From NCBI GenBank assembly GCA_022606425.2, contig JAHDVF020001519.1:310001-374000 (forward strand): a DNA stretch of 64,000 bases, read 5' to 3'. Below, piece after piece: positions 32,645 through 43,344 of this stretch. The translations under genes were made by a program, and so were the position numbers. Within the stretch, counting starts at the first letter, position 1. Each line of letters opens with the position of its first letter. The stretch comes from Lepidostoma basale (taxonomy: Eukaryota; Arthropoda; Insecta; Trichoptera; Lepidostomatidae). The notes beneath the pieces are model-generated. The model ran no database searches. It was not told where the DNA came from and was given only the letters and a program-made list of their open reading frames with translations.

Positions 32645-33125
32645 GAACTTTCTTATTCTGCTATTTTATCGTTATCGACGGTCCTTTTCAAAATATAAGA
32701 TAGTCTCCATTGCCATCGAGAGCGTTAATTATGCCGCACTTCTTAAACTATTTTACAATGGTATATTCTCTCACTCTTGTCCACGACTATTTTATCTACT
32801 TACACACTTTTTTGATTACAGTTCGTTTTAAATCTCCCTTCGGCGTGAATTTGTGTTGGGTTTCATCCATCATTCATTTATTCCATTCCTCACTCATAAA
32901 CGTTAATGGTTTATTTCTCAAGACATCAAGCGGTTGCAATTGTGAAGTAAGTCCTCCCGGAATAACAACAAGCTTTATATTTCCCCGTCTCAATTTCTGT
33001 TTCACATTTTTTTTCAAATAACTACTTAACTAATCTAGCACAAGAATTTTCAATAAAGCATCTTCCTTTCTCTCCCACACTCTGTTTATCCATAATTTAT
33101 TCAAATATATAACCATTTTGAAGGG
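32645..33125 (-). pseudogene. Tigger/pogo transposase, C-terminal remnant
   Basis: The minus strand reads VWERKEDALLKILVLD (the Asp region of the DDE domain), KKNVKQKLRRGNIKLVVIPG, GLTSQLQPLDVLRNKPL and, after stops, FKKCGIINALDGNGDYLI. The VIPGGLTSQLQPLDV block and the closing KKCGI.NALDG block are diagnostic of pogo/Tigger/jerky-type transposases. Several stops make it dead. The N-terminal DNA-binding half is missing. The plus-strand frame at 32710 is its shadow. Confidence 0.88.
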
Positions 33126-33235
33126 AGGAATTTTAAATCAAACAATGGACATTTTTATATTCTTTCAAGTATCTGAATATTGAGGTAATTTTTTGAAGAA
33201 AAAGTGTGTTTTATAGTCCGCAAAATACGGTAGCT

Positions 33236-33332
33236 ATCAATATGATCTCGTGAGATGTAATAGGTTCTGATCTATCGCCATTTTACAATCAGATGAATTC
33301 TACACCAGACCAATGACCATGGTGACAATGAC
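33236..33332 (-). mobile_element. SINE, resumption after Tigger
   Basis: gatctatcgccattttac and gaattctacaccagacc are SINE body. The tRNA-like head is missing where the A LINE begins. Confidence 0.8.
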
Positions 33333-33499
33333 GCGTTGGTTCGCAGCAGACTCGAAAGTGGTTCTGTTATATGGAGTCCTCACGAGGCGAGATATTCCGT
33401 TATGCTGAAGAGGATTCAGAAAAAAATTCTGAGGTATCTCTACATAAAGGAGTATGCTAGTTATCCGTAGCTCTCTCCCATGGCATTTATTTTGGGAAT
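33333..33499 (+). mobile_element. LINE A copy, 5' segment
   Basis: It matches 4503-4670 of the main A element and ends with ATTTATTTTGGGAAT, one copy of the D target duplication. Confidence 0.9.
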
Positions 33500-33991
33500 C
33501 TCTCTCTTCCTGTGCCGTGTCAGGTCCCCCCGACGTTGGCGATCACTCCGGCGAAAACCTCCCTGTCCTGCGCTGCCCGAAACAGGTCATCCACCGTCCT
33601 CATTCCGGTCCACTCTCTAATGTTGCGCAGCCAGGACATCTGTTTTCTGCCAACTCCCCGTCTTCCCTCTATCTTGCCCTCCAATATAAGTCGGAGGAGG
33701 CGGTACTTTTCTCCACGCAGCACGTGACCCAAATATGAGACCTTTTTCACTTTGACATTCGACAACAGCTCTCTCTTGGCTCCGGCTCTCCTAAGTACTT
33801 CGACGTTACTGACCTTTTCGGTCCAAGGTATACGAAGCATTCTTCTGTGTATCCACATTTCGAATGCTTCTAACCGATTCATTACGTTCACTTTTAGAGT
33901 CCATGTTTCACTTCCGTATAATAGAGCTGACCATATGTAAGCTTTTATCATTCTTTGTCGAAGTTTAAGATTTAAATTATTATTATTATAT
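33500..33991 (-). mobile_element. LINE D insertion with 15-bp target duplication
   Basis: The minus strand reads MIKAYIWSALLYGSETWTLK, VNVMNRLEAFEMWIHRRMLR, LLSNVKVKKVSYLGHVLRGE and REWTGMRTVDDLFRAAQDRE, ending VIANVGGT, followed by a GA-rich tail. ATTTATTTTGGGAAT flanks both sides (33485-33499, 33992-34006). This is the longest D copy here, with 143 open codons. Confidence 0.95.
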
Positions 33992-34450
33992 ATTTATTTT
34001 GGGAATGCTCGAAACCAATTCTCTTCAGCTTCGAAGAGAAAGGCATCTCATTACCCATTTCTTTAAATTAATCAGGGGATATTTCGAGAACTTGGCCGTG
34101 CTAGAGGGTGTTGGTCTTTTTGTCCCTGATAGATATCTCCGACAGCAACAGCTCAGATTGTTTTACCTAAAACCAATCTACCTCAGGTGACACCGGTAGA
34201 AAGAGCCATTAGTCTGCTGAAAGCGGTCTCCTCAGAATCGACGTATTTTATATTAGTGAAGGTACGTTCAGGGGACAAATACTCTTGACTTAAGAAAGTA
34301 TGTTGTCTTCCTAATGTCGAACCTTGTTTAATGCGTTCCAGGTATTATGTTGTATTTTTATAATACTTTAAATAAACTCAATAGATGCCTTTAACATTTT
34401 ACTGTTTGTAATGTCTTTTAAGTAAATGAACTGATTTGATTTGATTTGAT
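33992..34450 (+). mobile_element. LINE A copy, 3' segment
   Basis: It resumes GMLETNSLQLRRERHLITHF, runs through RYLRQQQLRLFYL and ends with the TGATT-repeat tail (gatttgatttgatttgat). Confidence 0.92.
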
Positions 34451-35039
34451 TTGGTTTAAACACCCCCTTTCGTACTCCTTTCACGGTAAATCTACCATTA
34501 TACAATAATCTCTAAAACACACGTCTTAGATAATACCATGAAACATGGATATGCCTGTTATACCAGGAAAAATAATTGGATATTATAAAACAAAATAATA
34601 TAATATAATACTATTCGTATAAAAATATCGGAATATGTTTTCAGGCATATGATATTCAGTAATCTCTTCTCTGCTTATAGCATTCCCCATACCAAAAGTA
34701 TTTTTTTTACTTGAATATCAGAAATCTTGCTGACTTTATTAAGTGTTATTTTTATTTCGTGTAAGCGGATGCTTTTTTACATATTTCAAGAAAAAAATGC
34801 GAGTAAATTAAACTTTTGACATAGGTTTTGCATATGAAAGGAGACAACTTGAAAATTGACTTTGTGGAAATTTATTTACACGGTACAATGACTTAAAAAA
34901 TGTCCATTTTGATATCAGCAACCCACGTTAAATTTTTTGTTGGAGTTAAAAAAACAATAAAATTAAACACGAATTCGGGTTTTTCTACAGAATATAATTT
35001 ATACTTTCGCAGGAAGTACTTAATTTGTTTATGAACCAA
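34451..35039. other. AT-rich stretch, nothing recognised
   Basis: No frame or repeat match. Confidence 0.35.
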
Positions 35040-35268
35040 CAAACTAACTAACTAACCATCACGCCATTTCCCGGAGGGGTAGGCAGAGAGGATGGAACGC
35101 CACAATGGCCTGTCCTGGCATACCTCTCGGGCTTCCTCTACATTCATACATCGTACCATGCACGCACGTCGATTATTCCGACTTCGAATGTGACCGCCTT
35201 TTAGTAATTGATTAATTTGGTCATGCCATGTTTTCCTCGGTCGTCCTCGGCTTCTTTTCCCAATTTGC
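35040..35268 (-). mobile_element. LINE T 3' fragment
   Basis: The minus frame reads GKRSRGRPRKTWHDQINQLL, RSRNNRRACMVRCMNVEEAR and ILSAYPSGKWRDG. The tail is TTAG. It belongs to a sublineage (FEVG/GKRSRGRP) shared with 37495, 39216 and 59526. Confidence 0.9.
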
Positions 35269-35284
35269 AAACATTTATATTTAG

Positions 35285-35335
35285 CTTTTACATCACTTTA
35301 TTTGTTTAAACGAACTGATTGGTTTCGCTTTTCAA
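35285..35335 (-). mobile_element. HH2-class scrap
   Basis: ctgattggtttcgctttt next to a tttatttgtttaaacgaa arm. The core is incomplete. Confidence 0.45.
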
Positions 35336-35374
35336 ATTAAATGTCAAAAAAATAGTTAATTGTTTTGTGTTTAA

Positions 35375-35450
35375 TGTTCATCAATTTAGTCATGCCGTGT
35401 TTTCCTCGGTCTTCCTCGCTTCCGTATTCTATATACATAGTTAACGTATT
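35375..35450 (-). mobile_element. LINE T internal scrap
   Basis: It matches T codons for NDVN...GRPRKTRHDQI on minus. Confidence 0.6.
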
Positions 35451-36149
35451 CTTATTTATTTTAAATTTATATGGTTATAAACAAAAAAACGCGTTTTTCT
35501 TACAACTTGTATATAACATTTTTAATACAAGACAAATGATAAAGTTGATAAATGTATAATACATAATTTTTTTAAATTACAAAAAGGCATAAAACACACA
35601 GACCGAAGAAGAAATTTAACAAGAAAAAACTAAAAGTATGACCAGACATAGACTATACATTATTTGCGGAATTTGTGAGTCATTTATGACTTGCGGCAAG
35701 CTATTAAAAACTTTTGAGCCCTTATAAAAAAATATTGATAGCAAAGGCACTGTGGAATTCTATTATAATAAATACAATTTGGAAATTGAAAAATAACGTT
35801 GTATTTAATCCACAAAATATTAAAAATCATCTCCTTAAATACTTTGTCTACTTTTAGTCTCCTCCTTTTCCCAATCATATGCAAATTAATCATTTAAAAT
35901 ATCAATGCAAAATATGTCTTTTCAAACGTATGTTTTTACTTGATTAATGACAATTTTATATTATCATTTAATTATTATGTACTGTTACTGTTTAATATTA
36001 TTTATTAGTTCTTACAAATAAAAAAAATATTATTTGTACTTAAAGCCAAAGATCCAAATCCCAGGATATTTTTTTATATTTAAATGTATTATTTATTTGT
36101 ATTGTATCGATTTTTATATCGGTTTTTAATAAGTCTTTCTTTGTTAAGT
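35451..36149. other. AT-rich stretch, nothing recognised
   Basis: No frame or repeat match. Confidence 0.35.
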
Positions 36150-36225
36150 TTTTATTGTATATTTTTACACATGAGGATGGATTAATCTTCCGAAACATGT
36201 CGTGATTATTAATTGTTTGTGAATA
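36150..36225 (+). mobile_element. HH5-class element, one arm
   Basis: ATGAGGA, T, GGATTAATCTTCC, GAAA, CATGTC, GTG. The core differs from CUGANGA at C3 and U4. Confidence 0.6.
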
Positions 36226-36239
36226 ATATAGAACCTTAT

Positions 36240-36470
36240 TCTTAATAGTTCATTGTATTAGCCGAAACACTATGATACTTTTACATAATAAACTGTTAAA
36301 AAAGACTTTGTTTTTTGTATCACAATTTTATTTTTATTTTACGCGACAGCGGTTTCGGCAACCTATGTTGACATCATCAAATGTTACAATTAAACGAAAC
36401 CGCTGTCGCGTAAAATGAAAATACAATTGTGGTACAAAAAACAAAGTTTCTTTATTTAACAGTTTATAAC
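36240..36470. mobile_element. HH4-class foldback element, two arms
   Basis: Left end ttcattgtattagccgaaac. The left (minus) core is TTGATGA, T, GTCAAC/GTTGCC, GAAA, CCGCTGTC. The right arm keeps GAAACCGCTGTCGCG only. Confidence 0.85.
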
Positions 36471-36589
36471 GTTATTTTTAAATTTCCCTATAAAAAAATC
36501 TAAAATTTGTATTGTTTCTTGTTGGATACCCATGTAATTCATAATTGTAAGCAACCTGGTCACACAAATATTATGGTAAAAGATCATCC

Positions 36590-36724
36590 CTATATTTGTA
36601 AGGCATACTTATCTCACTTTCTCAATATTCATACATCGTGTCATGCATACACGTCGATTTCTCCGACTACACACGTAGCCGACAAACAATATTTGATTTA
36701 TTTAATCGTGCCACGTTTTCAAGT
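36590..36724 (-). mobile_element. LINE T fragment
   Basis: Minus-strand codons correspond to NVARLNKSNI, RRV.A.HDV.I and IE.VR. Both ends are missing. Confidence 0.75.
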
Positions 36725-36737
36725 CTCAAAGAGTGGT

Positions 36738-36810
36738 AATTGAAACGGTTAATAAAATACCAACAGGTAATCGATCTCTAGTAAGACAACTCAAAAGATG
36801 ACGAGACAGT
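36738..36810 (+). mobile_element. possible LINE I 3' scrap
   Basis: KIPTGNRSLVRQLKR then RDSY resembles the PEGRR.PGRPPKRWRDSW segment of I. Too short and mutated for certainty. Confidence 0.3.
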
Positions 36811-37494
36811 TATACATCTACATGCCAGGAATGCCAGGAACATGACATGCCATCCTAAATAAATCAGAAAAAATCCATTAATATCAGCAATATTCAGAAT
36901 ATAAAAAAATGATGGGAATGATAAAATAATCAATTCACGAACAGCCTCTGTCCTCTGTCTAAAGCTCAACAACAAACCACATCTGGCCACAATTCTAGTT
37001 AACTTTAGAAAGCTCGGTGTTAAAGTGAATGAAAGAAAATTGGTGAAGTCTTCCTACCACGGGCAAGAAACATCCATCTACCTAATTTCTAATTAGAAAA
37101 CTTTTTGTTTTATTCTTCTATGTCCCAAAAAGAAATTTGCAATTTTTCTCGCATTTTCTTGGGTACTGAATAAATTTTAATTAGGTTCTTGAGCTTTCAG
37201 TCCTCATTTTTATTAAGATTTACTCTTAATATTAAAATGTTGTTACTTTGATTTATTATTAATCTCAAAGACGAAATTAACATTTTAGTTCATTCAAATA
37301 CTTATTTATAAAAAAATTTCAGTGGTAAATAAATTATTCTTAGAACGTAGTTCCTGAAAAAATGTATCTGTTTTATAAGGCAAAATTGTTTTATAATGAG
37401 CAGTAAACTAATGACTAATGACAAAGGATTAAAAAAAATCAATGAGGTACTTAATTCGTAGTGCGACATTATGAAAATTAAATTAATAGATATA
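36811..37494. other. unassigned stretch
   Basis: 36900-37080 is less AT-rich, but no family match is seen. Confidence 0.3.
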
Positions 37495-37940
37495 CTAACT
37501 AACTAACTAACCATCACGTCATTTCCCCGGAGGGGTAGGCAGAGAGGATGGATCGCCACAATGGCCTGTACTGGCATACCTCTCGATATTCCTCTACATT
37601 CATACATCGTACCATGCACGCACGTCAATTATTCCGACTTCGAATGTGGCCACCTTTCAGTAATTGATTAATTTGGTCATGTCATGTTTTCCTCGGTCGT
37701 CCTCGGCTTGTTTTCCCACTCACGCTGCTTGTGTACAACTTTTTAACCATTCTACTCTCATCCTGCCTTACATTTCTTTCTTATTTCATCGTTCGATATT
37801 CTATCATACAACGTTTTCCCGCACATTCTTCTTAGTGATCTTATTTCTACGGCGTTTATCCTGCTTTCATCCTTCTTTTGCCAGCTCCAAGCTTCACTTC
37901 CATACATGAGGGTTGGCACTAGAACTCCATTGTGTATATA
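37495..37940 (-). mobile_element. LINE T copy, inverted partner of the next copy
   Basis: The tail actaactaactaact, then T codons in the FEVG/GRPRKT sublineage, back to HNGVLVPTLMYGSEAW. Frameshifted. Confidence 0.88.
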
Positions 37941-37961
37941 TAAATATTTATATAATTTGTA

Positions 37962-38275
37962 ATAACCTATCCAAAAAAGCTAGAATGGCAGTGCACCATA
38001 GTGTTCTTCTACCGACCCTTATGTATGGAAGCGAAGCATGGAACTGGCAAAAAAGGATGAAAGTAGAATTAATGCAAGAAATGAGTTCTCTTAGACGAAT
38101 GTGTGATACTCTGTGTATGATAGAGTGTCGAATGAAAATATAAGAAGTGAATGCGGTGCGAATGATCGTGTTATGAACAAAATAATGAAAGGATCATTAA
38201 GATGGTTTGGACATATGGAAAAAATGAATGAAGAAAAGATGGTAAAAAATTATATGTTAACGATGTAACTACTTC
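37962..38275 (+). mobile_element. LINE T internal copy
   Basis: LSKKARMAVHHSVLLPTLMY, GSEAWNWQK, then MNKIMKGSLRWFGHMEK in another frame. It lies head to head with the preceding minus copy across about 20 bases. Confidence 0.88.
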
Positions 38276-38314
38276 GGCTCGGGTATAAAATCAACCATGA
38301 ACTGATTCTCGACA

Positions 38315-38395
38315 CATTTTGAAAATTCCTTAGAAGGGCGAAACATGCCGTACATAAATATTATAATAAAACTCCTAGAAAACTATCATTTTTCA
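38315..38395 (+). mobile_element. HH6-class element, right arm
   Basis: UUGAAAA, U, UCCUU/AAGGG, GAAA, CAUGCC, then the HH6 end. U3 and A8 are present again, but the GUC has become GCC. Confidence 0.65.
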
Positions 38396-38409
38396 TAGAT
38401 CTTAATAAA

Positions 38410-38668
38410 AAAAATATTATTATTATTATTATTTTGTTGAATCGCTCTTTACATCATGACAGCATGAGCCAAATCCATGTAAAGTGTATTATATCTATCA
38501 TAGTGATTCTCGTGACATGTGATAGGTAGCTAATATATCGCCAGTTTTTTGTCACGTGAATTCGCCAGACCAAAGACAGTGTGACACTCACACTGCCCTC
38601 GCCAGGAATCGAACCCGGAATCTTCGGGTGGCAGTCAATGCACTTACCACTAGGCCACGAAGGTCGTC
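38410..38668 (-). mobile_element. tRNA-derived SINE, full length
   Basis: Minus strand: head GACCTTCGTGGCCTAGTGGT, B-box GGTTCGATTCC, body and TAA-repeat tail. Confidence 0.92.
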
Positions 38669-39203
38669 GAAAAATGAGAAGGTCATTAATATTATTATAT
38701 ACTCATTGTGAAATTTCGCAACAAAATTATAAGTGTCAAATTTTCATTAAGGAGTGATTTATTAACACAGAGCAGGTACACGTTTTAGGCTCGTGTTATT
38801 AATTAAAATTAATGCACTGAGTCAAGAGGCCAGAACATTCCTTCCGGATTCAATCTGTCTCATTAGAATTCCATGAGCGACTTCGAGGAACGGCTGGAAT
38901 CTTTGATTACTTCTATTTGAATGTACCTTTTACAAATTCTCGAGTAGGAACCCTTAAGGCGAGGCAATACTTCAATCCGAGAAAATCCTTATCCTAAAAA
39001 AACTCTCATGTCATTAAGGTTAATTTAATTTAAATGTATTTATATAGCCTAACATATTAACATTACAGATAAAAAAAATGGCATTTATTCTCAACAGTTT
39101 AGCTATGAATATAAATATAAAAATGAAACTGTACAATTCGATATGATAATGAAAATCTGTGTATTTCTTTTAAGAATCTCGTTAAATTTTTTAATGTTAG
39201 ATA
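38669..39203. other. unassigned stretch
   Basis: No frame or repeat match. Confidence 0.35.
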
Positions 39204-39215
39204 AAAGCAACGGTA

Positions 39216-39376
39216 ACTAACTAACTAACTAACCATCACGCCATTTCCCCGGAGGGGTAGGCAGAGAGGATGGATCGCCACACTGGCCTGTCCTGGCACA
39301 CCTCTCGGGATTCCTCCACATTCATACATCGCACCATGCACGCACGTCGATTATTCCGACTTCGAATGTGGCCGGT
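39216..39376 (-). mobile_element. LINE T, 161-bp truncated insertion with 12-bp target duplication
   Basis: AAAGCAACGGTA flanks both sides (39204-39215, 39377-39388). The TAAC repeat (TTAG on minus) directly follows the left duplication, so the 4-base repeat is the true 3' terminus of the element. Confidence 0.95.
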
Positions 39377-39631
39377 AAAGCAACGGTATATTTTTTATAA
39401 TTTATGCCCAAACAGAAAAACTTTGTTTTTTCCCTTACAAGATAAATCACATATTCAATCTGGTAGCATTAGAATCTCTTCATGCCTTGGTAATGATATC
39501 CACAGTAGTTACCTCTTGCCTTCTCTAAAGGATTTTGTGGTGTCTGAGAAAATCTAATTTTGTGGCATTGGAAATTTGTCATTTATCCACTTTTAATTTA
39601 CTTTGAGGTTTAATTTGTAATCGCAAATAAA

Positions 39632-39912
39632 ACCCTATCCAAAAAGCTATAATGCCAATGCACAACCGTGTTTTCGTATCCACCCTTATGTATGGAAATA
39701 AAGCATGGAACTGTCAAACAAAGGATGAAAGTAGAAAAAATGCAGTAGATATGAGATTATATTAAACTCATATGTAAATATCTGTGTATGATGAATTTCG
39801 AATGAAAATATAAGAAGTGAATGCGCTGCAAATGTAAGTGTTATGAACAAAATAACGAACGGTTTATTAAGATGGTTTAGACACATGAGGAGAATGAGTG
39901 AAGAAATATTGG
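39632..39912 (+). mobile_element. LINE T internal copy
   Basis: Codons for HNRVFVSTLMYGNKAWNCQ and RMKI.EVNAL-type sequence, then GLLRWFRHMRRMSEE. No tail. Confidence 0.85.
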
Positions 39913-39914
39913 TA

Positions 39915-40085
39915 CATCCGCTTTTCATTCCTTTCTAACTTCTATATTAGTAATTCTATTACACATTGTTTTTCTGCATTTTCTATGGCATTCATCAAAC
40001 TTTCATCCTTCTTCTACCAACTCCAAGCTTCACTTTCATACATAAGGGTCGGCACTAGAATTCCATTGTGCACTTCCATATTTGC
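39915..40085 (-). mobile_element. LINE T internal copy, inverted
   Basis: It matches T on minus around SEAWSW and LVPTLMYESEA, back to back with the preceding plus copy. Confidence 0.75.
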
Positions 40086-40164
40086 TTCAGTAGATATATT
40101 TATATTTGGAGTGAAATTTTGAGTTCAACATTTACCAGCAAAATAATCAATATACTATGCAAAT

Positions 40165-40236
40165 ATGTATATTTATGATTTTACTAAAATCTGTTGATGG
40201 AAACTCATTTTACATTATAATTAAATGAAACGATGG
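40165..40236. mobile_element. HH1 distal arm only
   Basis: actaaaatctgttgatgg and ataattaaatgaaacgatgg. The core is missing. Confidence 0.65.
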
Positions 40237-40414
40237 CAATAGAAGTTAAAACAAAAAATGGAAGCATTTAAAAAACACACCGTTTTATTTAAAAAAAATT
40301 AAACCATTTTTATTTCATCCATTCTTTATGTAAATTTAAATAATCTAAACACAATATGAACTTAATTTTTATTTTTACTTGGTTACCATTTCTTTAATTT
40401 CTGAAAATGCAATC

Positions 40415-40497
40415 GTATGCCTTACATTTCTTCTTTATTCCATCGTTTAGTATTCTATCGTACATCGTTTCCGGCGCATTCTTCTCAGTGATCTCAT
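40415..40497 (-). mobile_element. LINE T internal scrap
   Basis: It resembles 37780-37850 (catcgtttagtattctatcg), the RRM..DDVR-NTKR part of the sublineage. Confidence 0.6.
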
Positions 40498-41017
40498 TAT
40501 GTATAGTATAATAATCCTCAAGAATTGTAACTTCCGTACCCAAATGTAGGTATGAAAAAAATTGCTTTGCGCCAATGGATTAAGGGAGATTTTCATATGT
40601 ATAATCAAATCTAATATTCCATTTATTTTTTCTCAATATCAAGTCACCTTAATAAAATATTCCCGAAACTATTTCGCTAGATTTTTGTTTCCGAAGTAAG
40701 TACGTGACAAAATTTCTTTTGTGCCTATTATTCTCTACCCTATTGGCAATTCAATATGGTGATTAGGGATTATTTCCTATGACGACCCTGCCTGAATGGA
40801 AACAGTTTAGATTTGGAATCGATTCAAATAAATGATTTTATATGAATCCCAAAACAATTACCTATTCAAATTTGTGACGTTCTAAAACGTTTTCATGATT
40901 TTAACAAAAAGCGTTATTGCCTATAAATATGTAGAAAAGAAATTCGTATAATAGATTTTATTACGGGAAAATAATTGTATAGGTACGTATTATACTAACT
41001 AAGACAAGGAGACATCA
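40498..41017. other. AT-rich stretch, nothing recognised
   Basis: No frame or repeat match. Confidence 0.35.
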
Positions 41018-41513
41018 GTAACTAACTAACTAACTAACCATCACGCCGTCTCCCCGAAGAGGTAGGCAGAAAGAATGGACCGCCACACTTTCCTTTCCAA
41101 ACATATTTCTCTCGCATCCTCAACATTCATGCACGCGCGTCGATTTCTCTGACTTCTCACATGGCCGACATTCAATATTTGATTTATTTGACTGTGCCAC
41201 GTTTTTCTCGGCCTTACTCTATTTCTGGTTCCATTTACAACGTTAACATATATAATAATATTTTTACCATTCTTTCTTTGTTCATTCTTTCCATATGTCC
41301 AAACCATCTTAATGATAATTTCATTATTTTGTTCATAACACCATCATTTGCACCGCATTCACTTCTTATATTTTCATTCCACACTCTATCATACATCTAA
41401 GAGATTTAATTTATTCTGCTTTCATCCTTCTTTTGCCAGTTCCATACTTCGCTTCCATACATAAGGGTCGGTAGAAGAACACTATTGTGCACTGCCATTC
41501 TAGCTTTTTGGAC
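41018..41513 (-). mobile_element. LINE T copy with small internal deletion
   Basis: TTAG tail, RNRVRPRKTWHSQINQILNV and GHVRSQRNRRACMNVEDARE in frame, then back to HNSVLLPTLMYGSEVW-type codons. About 25 bases around SLRRMCGYSV are missing. Confidence 0.9.
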
Positions 41514-41782
41514 GAGTCATGCACGCGCGTCGATTTCTCTGACTCCTCACATGGCTGACATTCAATATTAGATTTATCTGATCGTGCCACGTTTTCCTCG
41601 GTCTTCCTGTATTTTTGGTTCCATCTACATCGTTAACATTTATTTTTTTACCATTATTTCTTCATTCATTCTTTCCATATGTCCAAACAATCTTAATGAT
41701 CCTTTCATTATTGTGTTCATAACACCATCATTCGCACCACATTCACTTCTTATATTTTCATTCGACACTCTATTATACGTCG
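41514..41782 (-). mobile_element. LINE T copy lacking tail
   Basis: It starts mid-element (cgagtcatgcacgcgcgtcg) directly after the previous copy and runs to the CRMKI/VSNENI region. Confidence 0.85.
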
Positions 41783-42172
41783 ACGTAATTTTCTAAAGGC
41801 TGAACCCAACTGAATTCTGCGGTCGGCTTCTTTCTCAAAATTGTTTCTACCTAATTGAATGATTTGGCCAAGATATGTGTATACTTGTACCACTTCGAGA
41901 GCCGACCCATCGACGGTTACTGATTTCGGGATATAGTGTTCATTATACATTCACTTTCGTCTTGTACAAATTCATCCCGAGACCCACTCGTCTGAATGCA
42001 GTGTTCAGTTCATTAAGCATGTCTTCGAGTTTCTCCATAGATTCCGCCAGAATGACAATGTCGTCTGCAAAGCGAAGGTGGCAAATGTAATCGCCATTTA
42101 TATTGAGGCCATGTTCAAACCAGTCCAGAGTTTTAAATACATCTTCCAAAGCACAGGTGAACAGCTTCGGAG
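41783..42172 (-). pseudogene. RTE-type reverse transcriptase fragment (family G)
   Basis: The minus strand reads ALEDVFKTLDWFEHGLNING, DYICHLRFADDIVILAESME, KLEDMLNELNTAFRRVGLGM, NLYKTKVNV and, in the next frame, VDGSALEVVQVYTYLGQIIQ and QLGSAFRKLR. FADD holds the catalytic aspartates, and GLKMN..KTK plus YLGQ.I are RTE-clade hallmarks. The part preceding FADD continues at 42393 after a MITE insertion. Frame breaks make it inactive. Confidence 0.92.
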
Positions 42173-42384
42173 CAGTGGCGGTACGGCCATAGAAGCCCAG
42201 AAGCCCGACTTGCGTAAGAAATTATGAATGAAAACCTCTTCTGGCTTACAGAAGTTCAGCTCTTGTGGCTATTCCTCTTACATCTGATGGGTAACATTAT
42301 TGGAAGGTGATTTGGTGGGCTGTTGGTTTATGCGGGGGCATGATAACTTAGGGCTTCTGGGCTTTTATGGGAGTACCGCCACTG
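42173..42384. mobile_element. 212-bp hAT-like MITE with 8-bp target duplication
   Basis: The left end CAGTGGCGGTAC and right end GTACCGCCACTG start inverted repeats of about 34 bp that differ at only a few positions (AAGCCCAGAAGCCC conserved). CTTCGGAG flanks both sides (42165-42172, 42385-42392). The 8-bp duplication and CAGTGG-type end are typical of hAT elements. It is non-coding, so it depended on a transposase from elsewhere. Confidence 0.93.
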
Positions 42385-42392
42385 CTTCGGAG

Positions 42393-42470
42393 ATATCACG
42401 TCCCCTTGTCTGACTCCCCGTTGCAGAGGACGTTGAGGTGATTACATCACAAAAACGGCTCTTTGAAACC
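42393..42470 (-). pseudogene. RTE reverse transcriptase fragment, upstream part
   Basis: The minus strand reads LQRGVRQGDVISP, the RQGD-SP block just before the catalytic region, joining to KLFTCALEDVF across the MITE. Confidence 0.85.
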
Positions 42471-42529
42471 TAGCATATTATTATTATTATTATTCATTTT
42501 CAAACTTATAAATATTGTGATATCTTAAC

Positions 42530-42700
42530 AGTGCTATAAATGACGATTTTATGAATTAAAACACTGTTTATTCCAGTTTTCAGTTTATTGTTCTCGACAT
42601 GTTTCGAAGGCTGACACCTTCATCATCGGGAGAATGATTTTAATTCATAAAAAACTGGTCATCATGGAATTCTACAGTCTAAACGCCTTAAGTTTATCTT
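42530..42700 (-). mobile_element. HH7-class element, one arm
   Basis: Carries a complete core. The flank tcatggaattctacagtc resembles those of HH5. Confidence 0.8.
42591..42634 (-). ncRNA. hammerhead-like motif, HH7, with full stem I
   Basis: Minus strand: stem I UUCUC, then CCGAUGA, U, stem II GAAGG/CCUUC with a 6-base loop, GAAA, CAUG, UC, then stem I GAGAA (5 of 5 pairs). The one core departure is U4 to C. Confidence 0.65.
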
Positions 42701-43129
42701 AAATTAGAAAAAAAAAGTTTATACTTATTATTTTTTTTTGATATATCGCTTATGAAACATCTTTAAATAAAATCTCTCTGGACTAGATAGGTAGGTATTC
42801 AGCTTATTCTGGATGAAATATTGCATAACGAAATTAAAAATGAAATTGCTAATGTGTCATCCGTACAAGTATTCTCCGCGGTACATATTTCTGCAGCTCC
42901 CGAGAGCGAAATACGTACATTATATTTTTAATTAAAAATTCTAATTGCCCTCTCAACCCACACATAAGCTCATCTGTTTAATAAGCACAGACAAACTTCT
43001 GGTAGACGAATGTGTAACTTGATCGCCCACGAGTAGCGTCACGTGACATTTTTACATTTAAACGTATCCATTGTTTTGGATAAAACACTTCAACATTATT
43101 AAATATTAACATTTTTAATTTATTTATTC
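42701..43129. other. unassigned stretch
   Basis: 43070-43090 (cattgttttggataaaacac) resembles an HH4 end. The rest is not recognised. Confidence 0.35.
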
Positions 43130-43300
43130 TATTTTCGCCTTCACTTTGTCTTGTGAATTCATATTTGAATACTTTGTTTTATAACACTTTTTATTTTCAC
43201 TGAACTCAGACATATTTCGGTTTGAAGTAACCTTTATAGAGTTTAGTATACAATTTTAACAATCAAATAAAACAAAGCGGTCACTTATATACTAAATGGA
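43130..43300 (-). mobile_element. HH8-class element, one arm
   Basis: The minus strand has a GGTTACTTCAAACC hairpin, GAAA and TATGTCTGAGTTC. The upstream core block is eroded. Confidence 0.65.
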
Positions 43301-43344
43301 GATTGTGTTATGTATAAAAGTGGAAGAGGTATAATTAGGAATAA

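Larger units (their letters stand above)
32115..33235 (-). mobile_element. Tigger/pogo-like DNA transposon inside the SINE
   Basis: The left end CCATATTTTACGGACAATAG and the reverse complement of the right end CCGTATTTTGCGGACTATAA are matching terminal inverted repeats, each next to TA. It holds a transposase remnant (32645-33125) and a D LINE insertion (32219-32600). Confidence 0.82.

Noticed and set aside
32710..33021. 103-codon plus-strand gene
   Set aside because: It is the shadow of a Tigger transposase fragment on minus, where VIPGGLTSQLQPLDV is readable.
35040..35062. Telomeric repeat array
   Set aside because: The TAAC/TTAG runs are four-base units at T LINE 3' ends, not TTAGG arrays, and one is placed exactly inside a target duplication (39216).
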